A stretch of DNA of 64,000 bases. It comes from Brassica napus. Its lineage: Eukaryota; Streptophyta; Magnoliopsida; Brassicales; Brassicaceae. The DNA lies in assembly GCF_020379485.1 (NCBI RefSeq), contig NC_063447.1, forward strand, positions 56,347,452-56,411,451, written 5' to 3'. Both the position numbers and the translations under genes were made by a program. Positions 1-11,323 of the stretch are shown piece after piece. Under the pieces are notes generated by a model, which searched no databases, was not told the origin of the DNA, and saw nothing but the letters and a program-made list of their open reading frames with translations. Every line of letters begins with the position of its first letter. Positions within the stretch are counted from its first letter, which is position 1.

Positions 1-107
1 TTTTATTTAATTTAATATTTTTTAGTTAATAATTTATGTTACACTTTAATTGGTCATTAAGAGTGAGGTGAATTTAAAGATTCACCCTAAGAGGTGAACC
101 TAAGTTT

Positions 108-1283
108 TGTTCTTATTTCTATAATATTACGTAAAAAAGTCATTTTCATAATTATCTCATACACGTTAAATTTATTCAAAAATTTTAAAAATATATTTAA
201 CATAACTCAGATAAAAATTTATAAATGCAATTAATAATATTAATACACCTTTTATCTATTTAGAGCTCAAAAAATTATTTCTCAACTAGAAAGAATAACT
301 ATAACCCAATATAACCAAAATTTAATAAGTGAATCAGTCGACTTTTATGCATAAAATTGCATGTATACCTAAAAACAACATATTATTATTTTAAATATTT
401 TTCATATATAATTAATATAATTATAAAATAAATTAAACTTTATAAATAAATAAAAGTAAAATATTAACCCTTGTTCGAAAACGCGGACAAGGCGGCCGAG
501 TTCTCGGCGTGGAGGCGCTTGGCGGTTACTTACCGTCGCGTTTAGATCCTATGCGCTCAAAAACTCGGAGCTGACAAAAAAAAATCAAAATTTCTTTCTT
601 TTCGTGATTAAAATCAATTGTTATGTTAAATATCCATCATATTTTGATATAAACGCCAGTTAGAACAAGAAATTTGATTAAAAAATTAAAGAAAACTGAA
701 GAGCGGCGGTTTAGGGTTCGCAGGAATTCTAATTTAAAAGGAAAAAGACGAGGGTATATACGTAATTGTGCTTGATTAATGTGTGCTTGATTAATGTGAA
801 AAATTAAGAGGAAAAAAACTGCAATCTCGTTACCTGTAGACAACAAACGTGTCAAAGACCACTACACTATGTTGTTTTTACATCTTGCTTTCACATGTAT
901 TATATTTATCTGTATATGTATTATTAAAAATATATAAAAACTAGGCTCCGCGTATACCCCGTTTTATCCCGATTTTTTGATAACTCGCTAGGCTCGGCAT
1001 CGCCGTCCGACTAGCGCCTAACGTAGTTTCGAACAAAGATATTAACTAATCATTACGATTAAGTTGTTTTACAAATATTTAATCTGTGCACTAGTACAAA
1101 AACATTATGTAAATTTATTTAACGAAAGCCTCTTAATTGATTGTGAGAGTTGTTCCTGTTGACTTGGTTTCCCTTTTGATTTTAATAGAAAATAATGACT
1201 TTCCTTTTAGTATATATGTAAAAGACAAAAAAATAGAAAGAACATATTTAATATTTGTAGTATTTTAATAAAAGTAACTAAAA
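108..1283. repeat. Dispersed segment, copy A (non-coding, AT-rich)
   Basis: Apart from the inserted MITE at 469-1038, this stretch aligns by eye with 36640-37243, for example the shared stretch ending in GCATGT near 361 and 36895. Its last 150 bp (about 1140-1283) also resemble the region just upstream of the three F-box genes (about 43085-43170 and 49020-49160), with the common core CTTTCCTTTTAGTATATA. I see no coding potential. Positions 1-107 hold nothing recognisable. It is probably a segmental or transposon-mediated duplicate that once lay beside an F-box promoter. Confidence 0.6.
469..1038. mobile_element. hAT-like MITE with 8-bp target-site duplication
   Basis: The element is bounded by the 8-bp direct repeat ATATTAAC (461-468 and 1039-1046). 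Its ends are inverted: the left reads CCTTGTTCGAAAACG and the right, reverse complemented, reads CTTTGTTCGAAACTACG. The paralogous segment has a single ATATTAAC at 36994-37001 with no insertion, which is an unoccupied site. Subterminal regions are unusually GC-rich for this window. No transposase is encoded; the small ORF inside (637-855) looks incidental. An 8-bp duplication points to the hAT superfamily. Confidence 0.8.
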
Positions 1284-2401
1284 CTAGATCTTGATCCGCG
1301 CAACGAAGCGGATGATTATTTTCAATTTATACATAATTAGTGGTATATAATTTTAATATTTATCGTATTATCAATTGTTTAATATGGAATTTTTTATCTC
1401 AACAATTTCATAGTTTGCATGCATTAATTTAATTTATTGCTTCAAATTTCAGTAATATCTCTCTTACTAAAACATGAAAACTAATTAAAACATTAACCTT
1501 CTATGATATATACATGAAATGTCACTCAATTTAACATTAACTTAGTTATTTCATTACAGGTATACTTGTATTTTAAGTTTTGACCACACCTATATGTTAA
1601 TTGAATTATTTGTGTGATTTTAAATATTTGACTCAGTAACCTATACTAAGTCTAATTTATAAAAGGCCCGCTTCAATTAAATTATTAAACTGAAAATTAT
1701 AGTGCATCTTGTTTGTCATTGTCCGTTTAAACCATCAATTTTTCTTCATTATTTATGTTTTATTGAAGTTTCGTATGTTGTGTATTGGTGATTTATATTT
1801 TTAAACTATTTTTAATAATAGAAACCGAATGCATTTTCAAAATTTTCAAAATAACATTTGTAGACCAGTTGTTCATACTAAGCATATTTTCAACCATGTG
1901 GTACAAAATTCTAAATTCACAAATCTTATCGTTCAGGGATCAGGGATTTAACTGAAAAACTTATATTAAATTAATATCTCAAATTTAATACATAATTGTA
2001 CAAGTTTAATTATAATTTCAAATTAATTAGATATTTAAAAGTTTTTTTAGTGAAAAATGAAATAAACATTTATATTTTAAATAAATATGAAATTAATTAA
2101 ATATTTAAAAGGTTTTCAATTAAAAAAATGTGATATACATTTTTATTTTAAATATATACGAAATTAGTTAAATATTTTAAAACATTTGAGTTGTAAATTG
2201 AAATATACATTTATATTGTACAAAAAAGATATGAAAATATTTTAATCATATATAATTTTAGAAAAATGGGAATATCTATTTGATTTGCTTGTTTTAGAAA
2301 ATTCAAATATTTTTATAAAAAAATCGTTTAAACAAATTTCTAAGAAGTGGTCCAAATAAAAAAATACACATGAAAGAAATTATGACTTCTATTTTAATAG
2401 A
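1284..2401 (-). mobile_element. Small non-autonomous Helitron, copy A
   Basis: Read on the minus strand, the element starts TCTATTAAAATAGAAGTC at 2401. It ends at 1284 with CTAG, preceded by a short hairpin (ATCCGC/GCGGAT arms). It sits between A and T, as Helitrons do. No protein is encoded. The second copy is at 37244-38319. The 3' terminal hairpin resembles that of the large Helitrons next door, so this may be a short relative that large-family proteins mobilised. Confidence 0.6.
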
Positions 2402-2645
2402 TAATATATTATTTTGAAAATCTGCATATTATTGTAAATGATATTGTTATAGAGTTATAATATATATAATGTAAAATGTATATATGATTTTAAAATGTTT
2501 ACTGTAAAATCAAATCAGAAAACAAAAAACTAGAAAAATAAGTAGCATTTAAAAAAAAAACCCGCCCAAACAATTGTAAATGATATCTAATGGCAAATGT
2601 GTTACATAAAATACTATTTTGAAAATCTGCATATTTAATGACATA
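2387..2645. repeat. 259-bp flank segment of the tandem unit, copy 1
   Basis: This segment starts 15 bp inside the small Helitron end and runs to the base before the large Helitron's CTAG end. It recurs at 11324-11582 and 20260-20518, each time directly left of a large Helitron. It contains an internal short duplication: TTTTGAAAATCTGCATATT occurs near both 2412 and 2612. Copies 2 and 3 agree with one another (AAGAAG) where this copy has AATAAG, near 2538. It marks the true repeat unit as flank plus Helitron. Confidence 0.85.
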
Positions 2646-2680
2646 CTAGACCTTGATCCGCGCGCCCGCGTGGGTGTTTG
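2646..2680 (-). other. Helitron 3' terminus: GC hairpin followed by CTAG
   Basis: In the Helitron's own orientation this is a GC-rich imperfect palindrome (CCCACGCG with CGCGCGG), then about 10 nt, then CTAG before a host T. This is the family's rolling-circle stop signal. Equivalent ends lie at 11583 and 20519. The duplication flanks show that replication or repair ran past this signal at least once in this array. Confidence 0.75.
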
Positions 2681-3267
2681 TTTTCCGTTTGAATTGTTAT
2701 TGTATTTATCATAGATTATGTAATTGTGATATTAAATATCTTATATTATATGGTGATACAAAAAAAATGTAAATGTTGAATTACATTAGTTATTTATATC
2801 TAAATGATTGAAACAGATTTTTGTTAATCATATAGTTTGTCTGTGGTGGTTTGTTAATTTTATAGTCAATAAAAAAATATTTGATAAATTTTTATACTCA
2901 TTCACTTGCATGAGGTAAAATATTATGTTTTAATATTTATAAATGCATAAGTACATATTTGATTATTAACATTATTTAGTTATAGATCAAATATAGTTTG
3001 ACAGAATTTATGTATATCAGTAAAATCGAATTCAATTTTTTTTTTAAATATGTACATAGTTAGAACCTAACTTAGATAATATATAGTTAAAGCAATATAT
3101 ATTATTATTAAATGGGTTTTTAAATTGCTGATGATAAACATTTAAGAGAAAAAGTTTAATAACAAAAGCCCAATTAGATATCTAACAACTTTACGCAGGA
3201 AAAAAACCAGTTAGACGACAAAAAAAAAACTATCACATCGAAAGAGAAGCCAAACAGAGGGAGATAG

Positions 3268-3884
3268 ATGGCGAGTTCAACAGGAGAATCTCAGACAGTT
3301 TCAATGGGATTTTGAATTAGAAGATGTAATGTATGGATTAATCGACAGTATCAAGGTACCAATTTCTCTGTATACGTTTTTTAAAGATCAATTCGTTATA
3401 CTCTGTTTGAGATTAACGAATTGCCTTTTGTGTCTCCTGTTCATAGTTTTCTTGTTTGAGTACGAAATCGAGACATAGACGAAGCAAAAGTGAACATTCA
3501 ATACATCAATTGAAGAAACGTCGGATGCGGCTGTGGTGATGTTTTGTTTTAAGAGTTGAGTTTTAATTGTGATCGAGATCGAGAGAAGAGCAGATCCGTA
3601 AACACAGGGGAAGCCGACATGAAAGAAAAAAAGATAAGTTCTTTATTATTCATACTCAAAATACCTGTGAGTTGTAAAGTACTTAGAGATTGTTTAGATT
3701 GCTTGAATGTTTTATAGAAACTTGTAAAGATAATAAGATGATTGATATTAGTAAAATAAACGTCTTCATTGAGATTTTTTTATTTACTTGAACATAATAT
3801 ATCGTATGCAGGTAATAGAATTCAGTTTTTTTATTCTCAAAGTGCACAATGAAGCTGACAACAGAGCGGGTCAAAAACCAAAAG
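3268..3884 (+). pseudogene. Possible captured gene fragment, plus strand inside the Helitron
   Basis: Opposite to the Helitron genes, an ATGGCG start at 3268 opens a short frame. It is followed, after one apparent 1-base shift near 3309, by a frame encoding FELEDVMYGLIDSIK, ending at a good donor (AAG|GTACC, 3355). A second piece from 3812, after GTATGCAG, to 3884, before GTTAGT, is also open and encodes VIEFSFFILKVHNEADNRAG. I do not recognise the product. Helitrons often carry host exons with their introns, and the exon-like borders suggest that here, but the coding signal is weak. The same sequence occurs at 12205 and 21141. Confidence 0.35.
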
Positions 3885-4352
3885 GTTAGTAAATTGTTGC
3901 TGAAGTTAATCTATTAGACACATTGAGTTATAGAATGATCATAAGATTAAATTAACGTAGGACATATAGTATTGTTCTTGTGATTTGTCAACAGTTATAG
4001 TTATTTGTTTTCTTTTAACTTGATCTCACCGCTTGATAAATTGCATGTTGTTTGGATGACTGTGTTATGACCAATTTACTTAATAAGAATAACAACGTTT
4101 AAAATAATAGTACAAATAAAACTCATTCTTTGAGCTAAAAAAACAGACAATAAGAAGAAAAAGGGCTTAGTTTTGACAATGAATAGCACATACAGAAACT
4201 ACGCCTGTCTTGTTTGTAGACATCTTAAACCTGCATTGGCTAAAATAAGTAAAAAAATAACTTATCTGTGTATGTTTAGCTCAAAATAGAAAGATTACAA
4301 GTAAATAAAAATATTTACCTTGTCAAACATATTCTTCCAGATTAGCAAAAAT

Positions 4353-7300
4353 CTATTTGAATACAACATTTGTAGTTTTCTTTTGAGGTTTACCATCTTT
4401 GTCAACAGCTAGAATCTTCGAACCTTTTTTAGAAGTCACCCTAGACACAGCCACGTAGAGTTGTCCGTGTGAAAAAACAGGTCTTGGTAGAAAGATACCA
4501 ACTTCGGATAGGGATTGCCCTTGGCTTTTGTTTATTGTAATAGCAAACGCCACTGCCAATGGCAATTGCCTCCTGTGCATCTTAAAAGGCAGTCGAGTAT
4601 CTGATGGTGTTATCAACAATCTAGGAATATGTACTAATTTTCCAACCTTTTCTCTAGTTATTATCCTAGCTTGAACCATAAAGTCCATTAGTTGAGTGAT
4701 CTGTAGTCTCGTGCCATTCATTAACCCAGCAGAAGGCTCAATATTTCGCAGAACCATGACTGGACAACCAATCTTCAGTCTAACACTATGGTTAGGCAAA
4801 CCAGACACCTTAATAGTGTTAAGAAAATCAGGCCCTAGTGCTTCATTGTTGACTGAACCCTTATCTCTTGGGTCTATACTATCGGCACTTAAGTAAATCT
4901 TTTCATCACCTGAAAGCAAAACTCAATCATTAGTACATATATTGTATACATCTAAGTAAGAGCGAATAAGAATGTAGAATAAATAAATTTACCATCCAGC
5001 ATATCTAGCATGTAGTCATTAATCATATTGACATCTTCATTAGTCGGACATAGGATAGCTCTCTCTTGAAAAAACTTGGCCTCTTTCTTTTCATGTAGAG
5101 AAGCAGTATCACCATAAATGGCTGTGCTGATTGCTTCTATAGGATTTTTGGAGTCTGTTATAAGAAACTCTGATGGAATATCGATCTCGGCTTCACCATC
5201 ATTAGGCTCTGCAAGTTTACCATCCCCAATTTTTAATATCCAATCAGAAAAATCCCTAAGATCGGCAGCCTCTTCTGGTGACAAACCATCCGATAACAAA
5301 CGCATGTTCATGGTGAGCTTCAGAACTTTGCAGTGCTCCCAAAGATATGACGAATCCAGAGAAGCCAAAACGATCTCAGCCCTACCAGCTCCATTTATAA
5401 CAGGAAGAACCTGCCTAAAGTCACCCCCGAAGACAATAACTTTTCCACCAAACGGCTGGTTCGCATGCTTCCCAACTATATCAGATAAGCTCCTATCCAA
5501 AGCTTCAAAACTATGTTTGCCCATCATTGGCGCTTCGTCCCATATAATGAGTGATGATTCTTTGACTAAATCAGCTTGATCAGTTCCAGGCTGCATAGTA
5601 CATGATGAAAACTCGTCTGGATTTAATGGGATACCAAATCTTGAATGAGCAGTCCTACCTCCTGGTAGTAACAAAGAAGCAATGCCACTTGATGCAACGT
5701 TTAGAACAATATCTCCTTGGCATCTAATAGCCGCAGAAAGTAACTTCCAGAGAAAAGTTTTCCCAGTTCCACCAAATCCATAAACAAAAAACATTCCACC
5801 ATTTCCTTGATTCACAGCAACAAGAATCTGATCATAAATTTCCTTTTGCTCATCTGTCATTTTCGGAACATCTCTATCAAGAGTCTTTAACAATGTTTTT
5901 CGATCATAGCTGCGCTCATCTACTATCAAGACATTAAAATCTTGCGTACTTGTCTTTGGCAGCTTTGGGTTCTTCGTTAATCTTGGTAGAGACGTACCGT
6001 TACGCCTCAACAGTTTCTCAATCTCTAGTAAGGCATACTTTTTTTTGTCATTGTCGCTCAACACCAGTCCTACCAATAAAAAAATTTACGTATAAGATAC
6101 ATGATCAAAATATATTTGCGGCTTCCACATAGGTAATAAAATTACATAATCACGTCCATAGTAATAAGTTCAAACCTGGTCTATTCAAATATTTCCTTCT
6201 ATTATGCTCTATATCTTCAGACAAATGCTGCCACGTGTTTTCCCATACGACCTCTGGAAGAGACAGAGTGTTACTCATAAGCATAATAACAAACACTTGT
6301 CGTAGATCACTTTCAGAGCATTCATAGCTTCTCCTTACAAGATCATCAATGTACTCCTGATCATCATCTAATAATCCACGAGCAAAACATACATCGTTGT
6401 ATTCAGGATAGAGAACTCCCTCGTAGGTCTTAATGTCATCATAACTGGTAGGCCCTCTGACAATGTTCAACAATATGCGCAAGAAATAAGCTGCTTCCTG
6501 TATCCGAGGAGCATAATTTATTCTTCCTAAACAGAAACCTCTTTTCCGCTTCTTCCACTTCTTAGACCTTTTGTCAAAGATATAGTAGATAGGAATCTGG
6601 GCATAAGTTAGTGTTCTTGCAAACTCATCGATTTTATTCAACTCGAACCATGCCAAGAACATTGTCTTTTCAATGAGCTTACGACTGATCACTACTTTCA
6701 GCTTGTCCTTTCCTTTAAAAGTAACCACTTGTTTTCCTGGTAGATGAAAACTAAGCTTTTCAACAGCAGTTGATCGATAGTGAATAGGAAATTTGAAGAT
6801 TCGCCAAGCTGATTCACAAGAAGACACATATTTGCATAAGAGAAATAGACAATTTGAAACGTAAATATGTATCACATCTAAAAATCAGGTACGATGTTCT
6901 GTAATAGTTCCATACCTGCAATCGAAAAAGTCCTTAAGTTCTTTTCTTTTCTTTTCCATCTTTTCCACAGTAATGTCTTCATTGCCCAACTCGTTAGCAA
7001 CAATGTGATCTGGCGGTTCCACAGCAATAGTCACACGATCAAACAGCTGCTCTGTTTTGGGGAATGTGATGTTTGGTTACGGAAAGTATCAAGTCCTAAA
7101 AATTGTTTAACACCAAGAAGTTGCATGTTAGAACCTGTAAATCTATACAAAATGTCAAATCGTCTTAGATGCTACACTCACCAAGTTGCAATCTCCGTAT
7201 ATTTCTTGGTGTCTGGGGTGATAGCATGCTGATTTGCTGATATATGGAATTTGTATTACATGGAACAATTTGATTTTCAAGACCCTCAAACAGTCTGTAA

Positions 7301-7452
7301 TATACTGATCGCAATGGAATGTCTGCATTTGTGATGGAATTTGTGCAAAACTGACTTGCATTGCTGAATGTTTGCTTATCTTTGCAGGTCTCTGGAGTGA
7401 TATTGTTATTAGTCCGATCTCCATTGTCGTGAACTGTTTTCTTCTTCTTCAT
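4353..7452 (-). pseudogene. Helitron RepHel remnant, copy 1: helicase frame open, Rep domain absent
   Basis: Plant Helitrons encode a RepHel protein that nicks and unwinds DNA. Here the C-terminal two thirds survives. Exons 6176-6875, 4993-6069 and 4353-4909 join in frame to 777 codons. They contain the central Helitron region ([16 protein letters not shown]), then PIF1 helicase motifs: Walker A GFGGTGKT (about 5760-5790), Walker B IIWDEAPM (about 5525-5550), GGDFRQVLPVI, NMRL, and near the end TINKSQGQS and VAVSRV. Upstream, 6916 to about 7056 encodes FDRVTIAVEPP...KELKDFFDCR, the piece that normally follows the Rep domain. A 95-codon frame at 7165-7452 may be the old N-terminus. The HUH/Tyr Rep nuclease that belongs between them is missing. 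The acceptor before YVSSCESAW is not obvious. Probably non-autonomous. Confidence 0.85.
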
Positions 7453-8201
7453 AGTTAGACTTCCTAATAGTGTTTTCAGAACATTTAGGATTTAATCGAG
7501 GAATAGGGAGGAAGAAGGAGTCGGCAAAAATGTTTATGTTTTTGGGGATAAAATCCTAAATGTGATTTTTAATAACCTAAGAATTAGGACCTTTGTTATT
7601 TTGCCTGCTTATAAAAATAGGAAGTAAATATATTAGTTAATATTCTGGAATCCCAATTTTATATAATTGATATATTTATTTCTAAAAATTAATAATAAAT
7701 ATCCATAAAACGTGTTCCTTTGATATATAGCTATGAACTAATAGTTTATTAATTATTAATTCTAAGATTTGTTGTGATAGATCCTACGTACCAAACTAAC
7801 ATGTTTACGTTTTTACAAACAGGTGGAAGAACAAAGGACCAAGGAATATATATTTATGTTTCATCTAGTACCATAAGATTGTTAAGTATCATAAGGTATG
7901 TATTTTTATCATACTATATATATAGTTAGAAAGTGCTAGGACTGACAGGGGAACTGTTTTGTTTTATTGATAGTGAAACTTGGTTAGTTATACGAAGGTT
8001 TTGTGTTTTTTTTTACTTAACATATGAAATTGAAAAACATTAAAAATCATCTATTATTTGAGAAAATAACAATACTCTTATTAAAATTGCTGAAATAACA
8101 AATAAATAGTAAAATGAATTATTGTTTCTGAATAGAAGAATGCAAAAATAAAGATTAAAACGTAGAAAAAACCAACATAAAAAGAAACACAATTCGCAGT
8201 G

Positions 8202-10505
8202 TTACTCTTCGTTTTCCTTTTCCACTTTGATTGAGGCTCGACACAACTTTTTAGAAGTTGATATTTTGTCTGGGAGATCAGCATCTTCCTCTTTGCGTTT
8301 TGGAAAAGGTGTTTTGCATTCTTCTGATTCATTATGGCTTGCAACTTCCAGCATGAGCACCTAATATACAAAATTAAATCCTCATCAAAATTATAATATA
8401 AGATAAATACAAATATTACGATGTATGTATAATATAGAAAAAAAAACTCACATCACACGAAGACATGGTAGAAGATGATGTGCCAATCATTGAGTTAGGC
8501 TCGGATTGGGATTCCACTTGAAGAATTTTATCTCTAGACCAGACCTCAAGAACTTTAAATGTTTCTGCCCCATTGGTCACATTGTCAGAGCTTACAGAAA
8601 TGCCAAAACAAAAAGATTTCCAACTAAATCTCTGATAGGTTCTGGTAGGAGGTCTGGATCTTTAATCTGTGTAGAGGTTACAAAATTAAAATTTGGCGCA
8701 TATTGTAATCATTTTATTTAAGAGCAAAAACCAAAATTTACCTCATCATAGGGGCCATCCCACAGATCAACAGCTTCATGTCCAACAATGGTCATACCAA
8801 CAGTGTTAAGCAGCATCAGCTTACATGTTTCTATGTCATCCCTCACAATCAAATGAAGCTTAAATCTATTAGAGTAAACGGATATAAGTTAGAGTGGTCT
8901 GAAATATAAAGAAATATGAAATAAACTACTAAGATCAGAAAAAATGTTCTTACACAGGTACCAACTTCAGTGATGTTAGCTTGGCATTTCCCACAATGCC
9001 AGAGTTGTTTGTTATCATTGTTTGACCTTGAAGGAACAATTTTACCAATTTTAATAGCACGATGTTTGCAACCTTTATGCCCAAAATAGAACCACGACCA
9101 ATCAGTGTCAATAGCTTCAATTGAATAAATGATTTTACAGTTCTCCACCTACAATTATATATGCACCTTTAGATTAAATCTGTTATGACCATGTTATGTT
9201 TAGAAAAGTCTACAGAGACTAAATAACTTTCTAAATAAAAACTCATGATTATGAATATAACCTGATTTGCAACAAAGAGTTCAGAGATCGTCTTGATCTC
9301 AAGACCATTCCAGTCCTCTTCTTGTAAAACAACCTCCTTCTTACCATTTCTCTTCTCAATAAGAGAAAGAGGGAGTTCGTCTTCCATCAGCCTATACATA
9401 AATGTAGACAATACAAATGTCAAAGTAAATATTAATATAACCAAATCGCAGAGTTAGGTGATGAAAACTTACTTTTCCTTGAACTTTAATGCCTCTTCCA
9501 TTGTTGGATCAAGATAAACAATGGACGCATCAAATGCATTTGTTATTTTCACCTCACCTATAAACATTTAGATATAATTGAGCACATAAAAGATGTACAA
9601 TATAAGTGAAGCTCTAATATGAATACACGGTAATAATAATACCTCTATAGAAACTTATTTTGGCGAATCTGATCAAACAGATCAGTGGTTGTTCACGTTC
9701 AACATAAGTCTCCAATTGCTCAGCATATTTTCCCCACAAACAACATGCAATGTCCTTACCACTAAAAAAACACAGCAATTAGTGCAAGTAAAAGACAACA
9801 GCGTACAATTCAAACCAAAACGTACCTTGAGTCAACCAAACGAAACTGAACTTTCTTCCGGTCTTCTCCTTTCACTTGCACGGTTTGAACTGGTTCAAGG
9901 CTTACAATTTTCCCCATGACATCTTTAAGAAAAAAACATGTTAGTATAAAATTTGAAATTCAAAACCAAAACTGGAATATAGTAGTCAGAAAGATCGACA
10001 TATAGGCATTACCAATAAGAAAGTGGGTCTTTAAGGTCCCATCCATGATGTCTTCGTATTTGGCAAGAGATAGAAAGATGTCATCTTCAATTATGTCGGA
10101 ATTTGTAATGGCAGTTTCATCACTGATCGTCATCTTGTATGGATGGATGGTTGGCCGATATTGGCCTGATGCTTTGGAAACGGTAAACGTTGTGAGAACA
10201 CGCCATTTCCCCAGTGGTAGTGTTCGCTGAACACTTTGAATGTGATTCCTTTTGCACGTAGCATGAATCTTTTCACCCTACAAAATAAGCACAACATAAT
10301 GTAAGTTGGTGATAGCAAGGAACAGAAAAGAAATGATTGATTGTGTTTTGAAACTTACATGTTCATCGGTTAGAACCATTTGAAGAGTCTCTCCACCAAA
10401 TGAAGTGTTTTGTCGCCAGGAATGTAACAATTTCACTTGGGATCGCCATTTAGTCTTATATGGCTTCAAGGTTTTGACAGGGTTGAGGATTACATTGGTC
10501 ATCAT
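8202..10505 (-). pseudogene. Helitron RPA70-like single-strand-binding protein, copy 1 (late 1-bp frameshift)
   Basis: Plant Helitrons carry a gene related to the large subunit of replication protein A. Ten exons can be joined: 10359-10505, 10013-10277, 9826-9922, 9643-9761, 9473-9557, 9262-9391, 8954-9148, 8742-8858, 8452-8666 and 8202-8360. The order is an N-terminal OB fold of DUF223 type (GEKIHATCKR...YRPTIHPYKM), a second OB fold (DVMGKIVSLEPVQTV...CCLWGKYAEQL), and a C-terminal fold with a zinc-ribbon-like HKGC...CGKC. Exons 1-7 are in frame. Exon 8 uses a TTAAG acceptor, because the obvious upstream TAG acceptor gives a stop. In exon 9 a 1-base deletion near 8611-8621 shifts the frame, giving about 409 residues and cutting the last OB element and the tail. 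Copies 2 and 3 share this lesion. Start: first ATG in frame (MMTNVILNPV). Confidence 0.8.
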
Positions 10506-11056
10506 TTTCTTGTAATGGTTTTGATCGCACCGTGAATAAGGTTCTTTAGCATGCAACTCATGGTATATATAGATATATAGGTGAGATACGGATGAGAATT
10601 AAATCATAATTATTAATTAGAAATCTTGATGAGCAAGTCGGGTAAATAAGGAATATACTTAATGTTAAGAATATTTTTCAAAGATTTGATATGTTTTATT
10701 TTTTATTACGTAGTTAGTTAGATTTTAATGATAGGAATATACTTATTGTAATCAATTCAACTTATAATTTCGTGATTATCAAGTAAGTAAGTAATTAAGA
10801 TTGTCCAAGATTTTAGGAATGTTTGATTTCTTAACAAATTTGAATTGATATTATCTGATTTATCAATTTAATGATAGGTGGGGATATTTATTCTAAATGT
10901 GAAACTTTAAATGTAGGGGATTATTATGTTAAGTAATTAAGATTGTCAAAGATTTAAGGAACGATTATTCAATTTCTTAACAGATTTGATATAATCCGAT
11001 TAATTGTTTTAATAATTGGTGGTGATATAAATTGGAAAAAAAAATAAAAATCACAA

Positions 11057-11124
11057 TTTAAACGAAATGGTTAGTTTTGGTTTTTAGGTTATTAATCAAA
11101 CTCCGAGAAACCATTTCGTTTAAA
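11057..11124. repeat. Subterminal 16-bp perfect inverted repeat of the Helitron
   Basis: The arms TTTAAACGAAATGGTT (11057-11072) and AACCATTTCGTTTAAA (11109-11124) are perfect complements around a 36-nt loop, about 200 bp inside the Helitron 5' end. The structure is kept in copy 2 (19993-20008 and 20045-20060) and copy 3 (28925-28940 and 28977-28992). It could be a cruciform or a transposase-binding site. It is also close enough to the 5' end to affect a promoter for the minus-strand genes. Confidence 0.8.
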
Positions 11125-11323
11125 GGCATTCTCGTTTTGATTACAAATGGCAGCCCAAAAAATTGTAGACCATAAACGTAATGGGCTTTTTTAGTCAGAT
11201 TCACGTGAAATATTTAGATTGATTAGCCAAATTGTTTTTAATAAAGCCAGTGGCAAGGATTCGTAATTACTAAGAAACATTAAGGGTTATTTTACATGTG
11301 TACTCCACTTTTAATAGGATAGA

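Larger units (their letters stand above)
2646..11323 (-). mobile_element. Large Helitron, copy 1 (8678 bp)
   Basis: On the minus strand the element begins TCTATCCTATTAAAAGTGGA at 11323 and ends CTAG at 2646, with host A and T on the two sides. A GC-rich hairpin lies just inside the 3' end (about 2657-2676). Minus-strand content in order is a 5' non-coding region with a perfect 16-bp inverted repeat (11057-11072 and 11109-11124), an RPA70-like gene, about 0.75 kb of spacer, a RepHel remnant carrying a PIF1-type helicase, and 1.7 kb of 3' non-coding sequence. No Rep nuclease domain was found. Copy 1 is the only copy with an uninterrupted helicase frame, but it has a weaker 3' hairpin (GATCCGCG where copies 2 and 3 have GACCCGCG). 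Confidence 0.92.

Noticed and set aside
5118..5579. 153-codon plus-strand ORF opposite the helicase (also at 14055 and 22991)
   Set aside because: It is antisense to a recognisable PIF1 helicase and has no motif of its own; it is open because of helicase codon bias.
8202..10505. Intact 511-residue RPA gene from summing exon lengths
   Set aside because: The first exon set gave a total divisible by three, but reading the codons showed a stop at the eighth exon start and a 1-base deletion in the ninth. These two errors cancelled in the sum.
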